Positions 24,254 to 32,341 of a stretch of DNA of 44,037 nt are shown piece by piece. Within the stretch, counting starts at the first letter, position 1, and every line of letters begins with the position of its first letter. Both the position numbers and the translations under genes were made by a program. Under the pieces are notes generated by a model. It ran no database searches. It had not been told where the DNA came from and saw only the letters and a list, made by a program, of their open reading frames with translations. Source of the stretch: Nitrospirales bacterium (GTDB lineage: Bacteria; Nitrospirota; Nitrospiria; Nitrospirales; UBA8639); the NCBI GenBank assembly GCA_021604105.1, contig BQIW01000032.1, positions 1 to 44,037 on the forward strand, given 5' to 3'.

Positions 24254-25149
24254 AACGGCTCTGGTATTTTATCCGTGAAGCCTATACCAGCCTCCGCACG
24301 CATCAGACCAGTACGCTGATTGGCATTCTCACCACCGCGTTCACCCTGACCAGCTTTGGCATCTTTCTCCTTCTTTATCATAACGTGCATAATTTATTGG
24401 GTCAGGTTCAACACACGATTCAAATCATCGTCTATCCCAAGGATGCCATTGAATCCGGCAAACTTCGTGACTTACAACAGGGCCTCAAGGCGGATCCAGC
24501 GGTGGACTCCCTGACATTTATGTCAAAGCAAGATGCCCTGAGGGAATTCAAAGAACAATTTCCCGAGGAAGTCTATCTCTTGGAAGGTCTTGGCGAGAGT
24601 CCATTTCCCGCATCATTGGTATTGACCATGGCCGCCAAGACTCCCACCACCGATATGATTGCCAACCTGGTCAATCGGCTCAAACATCATCCCGATATCG
24701 ATCGCGTTCGGTATAATCGAGATTGGATCGAGCGTCTAACCCTCATCATCGCCTATATGGAGTTCGGCGCGTTAGTTGTTGGGAGCATCTTGGCCTTGGC
24801 CTCAGTCACCATTATTGCGATTACCGTGCAATTGGCATTTCATACCAGACAGCAGGAAATTGAAATTTTACGCTTAATCGGGGCGACGAGTCTGTTTATT
24901 AGCATTCCGTATCTCATTGAAGGAGCCCTCTTAGGGGCTGCCGGGGGCGGTATGGCCTTGGGATTTTTACGTGGGGGGTTTGAATTTTTCACGCACAAAA
25001 CCCAAGGCATGAGCGTGTTCGGAGGATTTTCCTCCGAATTGGAGTTTTTTCCTCTTCCCCTTTCGCTCATTTTGATAGCAGGAGGCATCCTATTGGGGTG
25101 CCTGGGAACACTGACCACCATCTATGGATCATTGCGATTTCGCCTATGA
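24250..25149 (+). CDS. ftsX: Cell-division permease FtsX
   Basis: 299 residues from a GTG that overlaps the ftsE stop (GTGA). The N-terminus VKRLWYFIREAYTSLRTHQTSTLIGILTTAFTLTSFGIFLLLY is the first membrane helix. The periplasmic loop carries PKDAIESGKLRDLQQGLKADPAV, FMSKQDALREFKEQFPEE and GESPFPASLVLTM. Three further helices follow (for example VVGSILALASVTIIAITVQLAFHTRQQEIEILRLIGAT). The loop contacts the EnvC-type activator encoded next, and the ATPase is FtsE. The stop overlaps the next ATG. Confidence 0.92.
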   Translation: MKRLWYFIREAYTSLRTHQTSTLIGILTTAFTLTSFGIFLLLYHNVHNLLGQVQHTIQIIVYPKDAIESGKLRDLQQGLKADPAVDSLTFMSKQDALREFKEQFPEEVYLLEGLGESPFPASLVLTMAAKTPTTDMIANLVNRLKHHPDIDRVRYNRDWIERLTLIIAYMEFGALVVGSILALASVTIIAITVQLAFHTRQQEIEILRLIGATSLFISIPYLIEGALLGAAGGGMALGFLRGGFEFFTHKTQGMSVFGGFSSELEFFPLPLSLILIAGGILLGCLGTLTTIYGSLRFRL

Positions 25150-26342
25150 TACGGGTTCACCCATTTTTTCGCATAGGAGTGCTCCCATTCGGACTGATCC
25201 TCCTCTTGATCCAGGCGGGTTGGGGCGCTGACCCATCAACTATCAAGAATGAAATCAGTCAGGAACGCCTGCGGTTGGAAAAGCTCAATCAGGAAATAGC
25301 CGAAACTCAAAAGGAAACCAAACGAATCGAGAAGAAGCATGGGTCGGTTTTGAAAACAATTGATAAATTGGACCGCCAGCTTTATGAGCAAAAGAAAGAA
25401 CGCAATCGCATTAATGATCAGATTAAAGTAACAGACGAGGAGTTGGCCAACCTGAGCACGAAGATTGAGGAGGTTGAGCAAGACGTTCAGACCCGGAAAT
25501 CCTCCATTTCTGCCAGACTTCGGTTATTATATATGGAGGGACGCACAGGCTATTTAAAAACTCTCTTCTCAGCTGAATCATTCACCGAGGCCGCACACCG
25601 GATGGATTATCTTTCATGGGTTGCGCAACGAGAGCATCAGCTTATCCGACAGTTTCAAGAAGACCTCTCGAATCTCCAGCAGCTCAGGGAGAAACAGACG
25701 GCGGCGCGGGAGGATCTCCTTCGCTTCCAGGGAGAAACTCAACAGACCATCAAAAAAGTTTCAGGGCTTAAACGTCAAAAACGCTCCGTCCTGGTCAGTC
25801 TTTCCAAGGAAAAAGACGCACATGAACGTATGGTCGAAGACCTCCAACGATCAGCTGAACAGGTGGATAGCCTTCTCAAAGAATTAGATCGACGCTTTCA
25901 ATTAGCTCAATCCCGGATGCGCCAACCGCCTGGAGCTCTCCCATCAAAGGGATCCCTTCTCTGGCCGGTGGAAGGGAAAGTGGTCTCGCATTTCGGTCGG
26001 CAAAAACACCCCACTTTTGATACATTTGTGACAAAAAAGGGCATAGAAATCAGCGCGAAGGAAGGAAGTCCGATTCGCGCCGTTTCATCGGGAAACGTCG
26101 TCTATGCCGACTGGCTAAAGGGATACGGCCTGGTCGTCATCGTCGACCATACGAATGGCTTTTATTCTCTATACGCTCATGCCTCAAAGCTCTTAGTGGC
26201 TGAAGGTCAATCCGTCAAAAACGGGCAGGTCATTGGTGAAACAGGGGAAACAGGCGTCACCCAGGAAGACACCCTTTATTTTGAATTACGTAAAGGAACC
26301 ACCCCCATCGATCCCCTGAAATGGCTGGTAAAACAGCCTTAA
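25146..26342 (+). CDS. EnvC-like coiled-coil protein with degenerate LytM (M23) domain
   Basis: 398 residues from the ATG that overlaps the ftsX stop. A signal peptide (IGVLPFGLILLLIQAGWGA) precedes a long coiled coil (about residues 30-260, heptads such as LRLEKLNQEIAETQKETKRI). The LytM fold begins near 280 (LLWPVEGKVVSHFGRQ). The zinc ligands are lost: the HxxxD site reads KKGIE (Lys297 and Glu301), and the HxH site reads LYFEL (Tyr378). This is the state of E. coli EnvC, which does not cut the wall but activates amidases when FtsEX signals. The partner amidase is not in the window. Confidence 0.88.
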   Translation: MIRVHPFFRIGVLPFGLILLLIQAGWGADPSTIKNEISQERLRLEKLNQEIAETQKETKRIEKKHGSVLKTIDKLDRQLYEQKKERNRINDQIKVTDEELANLSTKIEEVEQDVQTRKSSISARLRLLYMEGRTGYLKTLFSAESFTEAAHRMDYLSWVAQREHQLIRQFQEDLSNLQQLREKQTAAREDLLRFQGETQQTIKKVSGLKRQKRSVLVSLSKEKDAHERMVEDLQRSAEQVDSLLKELDRRFQLAQSRMRQPPGALPSKGSLLWPVEGKVVSHFGRQKHPTFDTFVTKKGIEISAKEGSPIRAVSSGNVVYADWLKGYGLVVIVDHTNGFYSLYAHASKLLVAEGQSVKNGQVIGETGETGVTQEDTLYFELRKGTTPIDPLKWLVKQP

Positions 26343-26369
26343 CTGAACAACTGGAAGAAGGAACACCTC

Positions 26370-27683
26370 ATGTCACATGAACGATTGTCGACGGTAGTGA
26401 TTTCTGGTTTGACTTTAACCGCCATCCTTTTGGTGGGAATTGTCATCGGAAAAGGAGGAGACCGGGCGGGGTATGCCGGCGAACCCTACGAAGAATTGCA
26501 AATCTTCGCTGAAGTGCTTGCGCAAGTCAAAAAGAATTATGTGGAAGAAACACAAACCAAAGATCTTGTCCAGGGTGCCCTGCGAGGCATGCTGGCCGGA
26601 CTCGATCCACATTCTTCTTTCATGACTCCTGATATGTTCAAAGAAATGCAGGTTGAAACGAAGGGAGAGTTTGGAGGTCTTGGCATTCAAATCGGCGTCA
26701 AAAATAATCGTCTGACCGTGATCTCTCCGATTGAGGATACGCCGGCCTTTGAAGCCGGCATCCAACCCGGTGATACGATTGTCAAAGTTGACGACAAACC
26801 AACAAAAGATCTCACGCTCATGGAGGCCGTTCAGCATATGCGCGGGGCACGAGGAACATCTGTGGAATTGACCATAGAGCGTGAGGGACTGGAAAAACCT
26901 CTGATCTTTACCCTCAAACGCGATATTATCAAAATTCAAAGCGTTCGCTCCAAACTGCTGGAGGGCAACGTTGGATACGTTCGTTTGAGCCAATTCCAAG
27001 AGGCGACTGTCGACGATCTCTCCAAGGAATTGGAGGAATTAGAATCAAAAAACATCCAGGGTTTAATTCTCGATCTTCGAAATAACCCCGGTGGTTTGTT
27101 AACGGCTGCTGTAGGAGTCTCCGAACAATTCCTGGAATCCGGCCGGCTCGTGGTCTCAATCCAAGGACGCAACGGCAAAAAGGATGAATATCGAGCACGG
27201 GCAGGTAGTAAGAACTATCAAATTCCTATGATTGTGTTGGTCAACCACGGATCGGCAAGCGCATCAGAAATCGTGGCGGCAGCTATGCAGGATTGGGGGA
27301 AAGGCGTCGTTATTGGCACCACAACTTTTGGAAAGGGGTCTGTACAAACCATTCTCCCCCTCTCCGATGGGTCAGGCCTTCGTCTAACCACAGCCAAATA
27401 TTTTACGCCAAACGGTAAGTCTATTCATTCTATTGGGGTGCAACCTGACATAGTTATTGAACCGAAACCCGTTCAGGTGGCGAAACAGGAATCCTCCGAA
27501 GGGAAAAAAGACGGGAGCACGGGAGATTCCCCTGCACCTTCTCCTGCCAAATCTCCAGTCCCCTCAGACCCTCAGGACAAGGACCAGCTTCAGCCCATTC
27601 CCCCCGATGACCTTCAATTACTCAAGGCTGTAGAAATGCTGAAATCATGGAAAGTCTTTAAACAGTTAAAACCGGCCGCATAA
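26370..27683 (+). CDS. C-terminal processing S41 peptidase, CtpA family
   Basis: 437 residues. An N-terminal signal anchor (VVISGLTLTAILLVGIVIG) is followed by a helical domain, a PDZ domain (about 95-180, GEFGGLGIQIGVKNNRLTVI, AGIQPGDTIVKVDD) and the peptidase core. The catalytic dyad is Ser297 in HGSASASEIVAAAMQDWG and Lys322 in TTFGKGSVQT, spaced by 25 as in Prc. The C-terminal linker is Pro/Ser/Lys-rich, and a final helix (LQLLKAVEMLKSWKVF) ends the protein. Such enzymes trim periplasmic or wall-bound proteins, often wall hydrolases, which fits its place after the envC-like gene. Confidence 0.93.
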   Translation: MSHERLSTVVISGLTLTAILLVGIVIGKGGDRAGYAGEPYEELQIFAEVLAQVKKNYVEETQTKDLVQGALRGMLAGLDPHSSFMTPDMFKEMQVETKGEFGGLGIQIGVKNNRLTVISPIEDTPAFEAGIQPGDTIVKVDDKPTKDLTLMEAVQHMRGARGTSVELTIEREGLEKPLIFTLKRDIIKIQSVRSKLLEGNVGYVRLSQFQEATVDDLSKELEELESKNIQGLILDLRNNPGGLLTAAVGVSEQFLESGRLVVSIQGRNGKKDEYRARAGSKNYQIPMIVLVNHGSASASEIVAAAMQDWGKGVVIGTTTFGKGSVQTILPLSDGSGLRLTTAKYFTPNGKSIHSIGVQPDIVIEPKPVQVAKQESSEGKKDGSTGDSPAPSPAKSPVPSDPQDKDQLQPIPPDDLQLLKAVEMLKSWKVFKQLKPAA

Positions 27684-27692
27684 CGCGGCCGG
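27672..27692. terminator. Perfect GC hairpin at the ctpA stop codon
   Basis: CCGGCCGC, loop ATAAC, GCGGCCGG: eight perfect pairs. It overlaps the ctpA stop and lies between two convergent genes. No T-run follows on either side, so it may end transcription in both directions only weakly. Confidence 0.4.
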
Positions 27693-27710
27693 CATAAGAC
27701 GTTAAAGCAT

Positions 27711-27947
27711 TTAGAAGTCGAGAACAATTGCCGTATTCGTTTTTATAACTCCATCAATACCTCGAAGACGAACCATTATGAGGTCGTTCAGTTCCTCTAA
27801 GGTTTCAGCTTCCACATGGGCAATTAAATCAAACGGACCTGTCACCGCATAGACAGATTTCACACCTTGAATGCGTGTAAGTGTTTTATATGCACTCTTG
27901 GTGTGAGTGCCTGTCGTGTCAATCAAAACAAATGCCGAAATTGCCAT
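27711..27947 (-). CDS. Stand-alone Lrp/AsnC ligand-binding (RAM) domain
   Basis: A 78-residue protein: AISAFVLIDTTGTHTKSAYKTLTRIQGVKSVYAVTGPFDLIAHVEAETLEELNDLIMVRLRGIDGVIKTNTAIVL is one complete AsnC effector-binding fold with no DNA-binding domain. The G-x-FDLI(A/V) pattern and the alternating strands are clear. Single-domain RAM proteins form rings and bind amino acids or related ligands, and may modulate full-length Lrp partners. The partner and ligand are not visible here. It is convergent with ctpA. Confidence 0.85.
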   Translation of the reverse strand: MAISAFVLIDTTGTHTKSAYKTLTRIQGVKSVYAVTGPFDLIAHVEAETLEELNDLIMVRLRGIDGVIKTNTAIVLDF

Positions 27948-28068
27948 TACCTAACCATCCTGCTGAGGTGATTGCCTGATTTGTGTCCATCCTTTTTACT
28001 CTTCCATGGCGATGGGGATTACGTCTATCTAAAACCATGGAGAAACGTCTTCGACTTTCTATGCCTGG

Positions 28069-28545
28069 TTATGACTTCTGACAAGCTGCTCGCTTTTTTT
28101 GAATCGCCGTTAAGATTTCCTCATTCAGAGGCCCTAGACCTGGAAGTGTTTGCAATAAATGCGATTGGGCCAAGGCTTCCAGATCTTCCCAAGTAGTGAT
28201 GCCAAGACGAAACACCAGATCGTGGACAATCGGCTCTGAAAATCCTGGCAGATTGACCCATTCCAGGACTGAATCAGGGAGAGGAGTTTTTAATTCTTCA
28301 TACGCACGGATACGGCCCGTAGAGAGAAATTCCCGAATTTTTAGGGATAATTCCTTGCCAATGCCGGAAATGGTTTGGAGTTCGCCACGATTCTCCAACT
28401 CTGACACATCCTCTTGGAGGCTCTTTAAAGAATCAGCAGCCCGTCGATAGGCTTTGACCTTGTAGGGATTTTCACCCCTGGACGCCAACAAACCTGCCAT
28501 CGACAAGAACAAAGCCCTGAGATCCTGGTTGATATTTTTCTCCAT
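28069..28545 (-). CDS. Helix-hairpin-helix protein related to PolX N-terminal domain
   Basis: About 158 residues. The N-terminal 75 match the DNA polymerase beta/PolX helix-hairpin-helix domain: NQDLRALFLSMAGLLASRGENPYKVKAYRRAADSLKSLQEDV, then LQTISGIGKELSLKIREFLSTGRI. Two further hairpin-like GxG turns occur: LPGFSEPIVHDLVF and LPGLGPLNEEILTAI. There is no polymerase or PHP domain, so this is a DNA-binding module alone. The start at 28545 is favoured by GGAG 8 bases before it; a longer frame from 28611 has no ribosome site. Confidence 0.75.
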   Translation of the reverse strand: MEKNINQDLRALFLSMAGLLASRGENPYKVKAYRRAADSLKSLQEDVSELENRGELQTISGIGKELSLKIREFLSTGRIRAYEELKTPLPDSVLEWVNLPGFSEPIVHDLVFRLGITTWEDLEALAQSHLLQTLPGLGPLNEEILTAIQKKRAACQKS

Positions 28546-28789
28546 GCAGACCGCTCCAGTGGTACAAGCCAGTTCTTCTTGCCTCAAGAAGCTCCTGTGT
28601 ACCATGATCATTTTATGTCAGATGTGAACTATAATACCAGGTCATGAGGTTAAACCTTCGTTGGCTCACCGAAACTATTTCTTTCTTTTGTTACTCCAGA
28701 TCATTTCATTGACAAGAATTTCTCAAGTCCCGTAGGATGGATTTCTGCATGGCCGGAATACACTGGACATTGCGTTCTTATCTATACGC

Positions 28790-28999
28790 ATGAAAATTGT
28801 TGTGAATGGAGAGCAACGCGAGGCCGCGGAATCTTTGACGGTCGCCCAGCTTCTTGATACGCTTCACCTCCGTTCCGAACAAGTCGCAGTAGAAATCAAC
28901 CTTAAAATTTTGGACCGCAAAGATTTCCTCAACTGGAATCTCCACGATGGTGACAAGATTGAAATTTTAAGCTTTATTGGAGGCGGGTCTCCCACATGA
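28790..28999 (+). CDS. thiS: ThiS sulfur-carrier protein with a short tail after the glycines
   Basis: A 69-residue ubiquitin-like protein: [46 protein letters not shown] and [14 protein letters not shown]. ThiS carries sulfur as a thiocarboxylate on a C-terminal Gly-Gly to the thiazole synthase ThiG. Here the frame continues past the glycines with Ser-Pro-Thr before the stop, so the sulfur-accepting glycine is not terminal as encoded. The stop lies 19 bases before the probable thiG start. No TPP riboswitch is apparent upstream. Confidence 0.88.
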   Translation: MKIVVNGEQREAAESLTVAQLLDTLHLRSEQVAVEINLKILDRKDFLNWNLHDGDKIEILSFIGGGSPT

Positions 29000-29018
29000 G
29001 GAGATTGAAGGGGAAGAG

Positions 29019-29792
29019 ATGAATCAGGATCCGTTAATTATCGCCGGTCGAACATTCCACTCTCGACTCTGGGTTGGAACAGGAAAATATCAAAACTTTG
29101 AGGAGACCCGAAAGGCGATTGAGGCTTCCGGAGCTGATGTGGTGACGGTTGCAGTCCGCCGCGTCAATATAACCGATAACAAATCAGAAAATTTACTGGA
29201 CTACCTCGATCCGAAGAAATACACCATTTTACCCAACACGGCTGGATGTTATACCGTTGAAGATGCCGTTCGTTATTCCCGACTGGCCCGTGCAGCGGGA
29301 GTTTCAGATTTGGTGAAATTGGAAGTCATTGGAGATGAACGCACACTATTTCCTGATACGGCAGGACTCATTGAAGCCGCAAAAATTTTGATTGCCGAAG
29401 GTTTTGTGGTATTGCCATATACGAATGACGACCCCATTGTCGCTAAAAAGTTAGTCGACATTGGCTGTCCTGCCGTCATGCCACTGGCAGCACCGATCGG
29501 TTCCGGGCTTGGCATTCGCAATCCGTATAATCTCAAAATCATTATGGAAACGGTCAATGTACCGGTCATCGTGGACGCCGGAGTTGGAACCGCTTCTGAC
29601 GCAGCCCTGGCTATGGAATACGGAGCTGATGCCGTACTAATGAACACGGCTATTGCCGGAGCCAAGGATCCGTTGATGATGGCCACGGCCATGCGGTATG
29701 CCGTTGACGCCGGACGATTGGCTTACAAGGCTGGAAGAATTCCCAGGAAGTTATATGCAACTGCCAGCAGCCCTATCGAGGGAATGTTGTAA
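29019..29792 (+). CDS. thiG: Thiazole synthase ThiG
   Basis: 257 residues from ATG 29019, preceded by a GGGGAAGAG ribosome site. An in-frame TTG at 28977 would overlap thiS and is less likely. A TIM-barrel enzyme with [61 protein letters not shown], Schiff-base Lys100 in [10 protein letters not shown], and the phosphate site [36 protein letters not shown]. It condenses deoxyxylulose phosphate with the thiocarboxylate from ThiS and an imine to make the thiazole ring of thiamine. Confidence 0.95.
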   Translation: MNQDPLIIAGRTFHSRLWVGTGKYQNFEETRKAIEASGADVVTVAVRRVNITDNKSENLLDYLDPKKYTILPNTAGCYTVEDAVRYSRLARAAGVSDLVKLEVIGDERTLFPDTAGLIEAAKILIAEGFVVLPYTNDDPIVAKKLVDIGCPAVMPLAAPIGSGLGIRNPYNLKIIMETVNVPVIVDAGVGTASDAALAMEYGADAVLMNTAIAGAKDPLMMATAMRYAVDAGRLAYKAGRIPRKLYATASSPIEGML

Positions 29793-29804
29793 CCAAAATT
29801 AGGA

Positions 29805-30431
29805 ATGTCCTCGCGCGTTCTCCCTAGACTCTACCTTCTGACCGACCGGCATCAAACCCTTCATCGTTCCCTCTTTTCCGTGATAACCGAAGCGGTAAAC
29901 GCCGGGGTCCGCATGGTGCAAATCCGGGAAAAAGATCTAACGACTCGAGAGTTAACTTCCCTCTGCCAGCAGCTTTCCCCACTCATCAAACACCACCACG
30001 GAACCATCGTATTGAATGATCGTATCGACCTGGTCCTTGCCCTGGGAGCCGACGGCGTCCATCTTCGGACCGATAGTCTTCCTGTTTCTGTTGCCCGTCG
30101 CCTGCTAGGAACGGGACACCTCATCGGTGCGTCAACGCATTCCGTTGAAGAAGCCCGGGTGGCGGAAGCGGAAGGCGCCGACTTCATCGTCCTTGGTCCT
30201 ATTTTTGATACGCCTTCAAAACGTGCGTATGGACCACCTTTAGGAATACAGATTCTTCAGGAAACCAGACGATTCCTCGACTTGCCCATCTACGCCATCG
30301 GAGGAATTACCCCGAGCAAAGTTCCTGACGTCTTATCAGCAGGAGCTTACGGTGTGGCCGTCATTTCCTCCATTCTTCAATCGCCCTCAATTCCAGACAC
30401 CACCCGTAAACTGTTGGCACGATTATCCTGA
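29805..30431 (+). CDS. thiE: Thiamine-phosphate synthase-like protein (ThiE/TenI family)
   Basis: 208 residues of the ThiE/TenI TIM-barrel: RLYLLTDRH, VQIREKDLTTREL, TIVLNDRIDLVLALGADGVHL, LIGASTHSVEEARVAEAEGADFIVLGPIFDTPSKRAYGPPLG, IYAIGGI. ThiE joins thiazole phosphate to the pyrimidine diphosphate; TenI aromatises the thiazole product. The HLGQ-x-D signature common in ThiE is HLRTDSLP here, so a TenI-like role cannot be excluded. It is 12 bases after thiG, in one operon. thiC, thiD and thiF are not in the window. Confidence 0.8.
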   Translation: MSSRVLPRLYLLTDRHQTLHRSLFSVITEAVNAGVRMVQIREKDLTTRELTSLCQQLSPLIKHHHGTIVLNDRIDLVLALGADGVHLRTDSLPVSVARRLLGTGHLIGASTHSVEEARVAEAEGADFIVLGPIFDTPSKRAYGPPLGIQILQETRRFLDLPIYAIGGITPSKVPDVLSAGAYGVAVISSILQSPSIPDTTRKLLARLS

Positions 30432-30471
30432 ATTGTCAACTTATTTTAGCAGTCACAACACCGGTGTTTGG

Positions 30472-30501
30472 TTGACCCTAATTTTTTTTGGGTGGTAAGA
30501 T
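30472..30501 (+). promoter_or_regulatory. Candidate promoter of the proteasome operon
   Basis: TTGACC (30472-30477) and TAAGAT (30496-30501) are 18 bases apart, good matches to sigma-70 elements. Transcription would start near 30508, 120 bases before the ATPase gene, and would include the hairpin at 30526-30571. Confidence 0.5.
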
Positions 30502-30525
30502 CTTTTTCGGAGAAGGAATGCGCGG

Positions 30526-30571
30526 ATCCCCCTATCCCCACTTCACATACTGACGGGTCGGGGGATTTTTT
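30526..30571 (+). terminator. Terminator-like hairpin with T-tract in the arc leader
   Basis: ATCCCCC (30526-30532) pairs with GGGGGAT (30560-30566), followed by six Ts (30566-30571). The loop is long (27 bases). It could end the thi operon or, since it follows a promoter candidate, act as an attenuator for the proteasome genes. Confidence 0.4.
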
Positions 30572-30628
30572 CAGAGTGAGATGTGCCCTTCGGTTTCGTT
30601 GAAACCTTGAATCAGGTAGGATCTAACT

Positions 30629-32311
30629 ATGGGAATTCGGAAAACAGACGATCATATCCGTGAGATTGAAAAGTTACGAACCGAGATTGAGTCCATGGAA
30701 CTCGAAATGCGGCAACTGCATGAATCCCGGCAGAAGCTGCACATTTCTCAGCAAAAAAACGAACAATTGGTTTCTACATTACAGGAAGCCAAAGCACAAA
30801 TCGAAGCCCTTCGAAAGGAAGTCGACAAACTCACTGCGCCTCCATCAACGTTTGCGGTCTTCTATGACGCCAATACAGACGGGACCGTGAATGTGTCACT
30901 TGGCGGCAGAAAGCTACGGGTCAACCTTCATCCATCGATTCCGGCGGAATCACTTAAAAAAGGCCAAGAGGTGATTTTGAATGAAGGCCTGAACGTGATT
31001 GAATCACGCGGATATGACCCGCAGGGCGAAATCGCCCATCTCAAACACCTCCTAGACGATGGGCGAGCAGTCGTCAGCCTTCGCCTGGATGACGAGCGAG
31101 TGGTTGAAATCTCTGATTCTTTGAAACATCAGAATTTGAGTGTCGGCGACCACTTCCTCTTTGAACCACGATCCGGATATCTCATCGAAAAACTTCCCAA
31201 AGGTGAAATGGAAGAACTCGTCATTGAGGAAGTTCCAGATATCCAGTATGACCAAATCGGTGGGTTAAGCAAAGAACTGGATCAGGTGAAGGACGCCGTT
31301 GAATTGCCCTTTCTCTATCCGGAGCTATTTGCTGAACACAGGTTATCGCCTCCAAAAGGGCTGCTCCTGTATGGCCCGCCAGGATGTGGGAAAACTTTGA
31401 TTGCCAAAGCTGTCGCAAACTCCATCGCAAAAAAACTCGGTCACCTCAAAGGCAAAGACATTCGCAGTTATTTCCTCCATATCAAGGGACCGGAGTTATT
31501 GAACAAATATGTCGGGGAATCCGAACGGCAAATCCGAGAAGTGTTTGCTAAAGCGAAGGAGAAGGCGTCACACGGCAATCCGGTCATCGTCTTTTTTGAT
31601 GAAATGGATGCGTTATTCCGAACGAGAGGGACCGGTATTTCCTCAGACATGGAATCGACCATCGTCCCCCAATTCTTATCTGAGATTGATGGGGTAGAAA
31701 GTCTCAGGGACGTCATCGTCATCGGAGCCAGTAACCGGCAAGACCTCATTGACCCAGCAGTTTTGAGACCGGGGCGTTTGGATATCAAAATTAAGATTCC
31801 CAGACCTGACAAACAGAGTGCCAAGGACATCCTCGGGAAATACCTTCACTCAGACTTACCCCTTGCGGAATCGGAATTGGCCCACCATGGTTCAGATCGA
31901 TCCACGTATATCAATCATCTTATCGAGACCACCGTCGAGGCCATGTATGCCTTGACGGAAGAAAATCAATTCCTAGAAGTCACCTATGCCAATGGTGAAA
32001 AAGAAACCGTGTACTTCAAAGATTTTGCCAGTGGCGCATTAATCGAAAGTGTGGTCTCCCGTGCGAAAAAATTGGCCATCAAACGGACAATTTCCGGCGA
32101 CGCCAAAGGCCTGAGATCGGAGGACTTTCTGCGAGGCATTCGAGAGGAATTCAAGGAACAGGAAGATTTACCCAATACGACTCATCCCGATGATTGGGCG
32201 AAAATAGCAGGGAAAAAAGGCGAAAAAATCGTTCATGTGCGCACATTAACTACCGATGAGGATTCAGAGCCTCGGGAAATAGAAACTATCAGTGTCGGAC
32301 ATTATTTTTAA
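30629..32311 (+). CDS. arc: Proteasome-activating AAA ATPase (ARC/Mpa)
   Basis: 560 residues. An N-terminal coiled coil (about 8-70) binds the modifier in Mpa. Two OB-like regions follow (about 75-200). The AAA module has Walker A YGPPGCGKTLIAKA near 249-256, Walker B VIVFFDEMDALF near 320, VIGASNRQDLIDPAVLRPGRLD (sensor 1 and arginine region) and a C-terminal helical part. The last residues are GHYF, matching the GQYL tail of Mpa that docks in the 20S alpha ring. It unfolds tagged proteins for the PrcAB core. It is the first gene of the operon arc-dop-prcB-prcA-pafA, with a TAGGA ribosome site about 9 bases before the ATG. Confidence 0.95.
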   Translation: MGIRKTDDHIREIEKLRTEIESMELEMRQLHESRQKLHISQQKNEQLVSTLQEAKAQIEALRKEVDKLTAPPSTFAVFYDANTDGTVNVSLGGRKLRVNLHPSIPAESLKKGQEVILNEGLNVIESRGYDPQGEIAHLKHLLDDGRAVVSLRLDDERVVEISDSLKHQNLSVGDHFLFEPRSGYLIEKLPKGEMEELVIEEVPDIQYDQIGGLSKELDQVKDAVELPFLYPELFAEHRLSPPKGLLLYGPPGCGKTLIAKAVANSIAKKLGHLKGKDIRSYFLHIKGPELLNKYVGESERQIREVFAKAKEKASHGNPVIVFFDEMDALFRTRGTGISSDMESTIVPQFLSEIDGVESLRDVIVIGASNRQDLIDPAVLRPGRLDIKIKIPRPDKQSAKDILGKYLHSDLPLAESELAHHGSDRSTYINHLIETTVEAMYALTEENQFLEVTYANGEKETVYFKDFASGALIESVVSRAKKLAIKRTISGDAKGLRSEDFLRGIREEFKEQEDLPNTTHPDDWAKIAGKKGEKIVHVRTLTTDEDSEPREIETISVGHYF

Positions 32312-32341
32312 TCATCTCTAGCTGATCTTCATGAGGCATCC

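Noticed and set aside
28620..28789. Possible TPP riboswitch before thiS
   Set aside because: I looked for the conserved CTGAGA and ACCTGA-type elements and saw neither.
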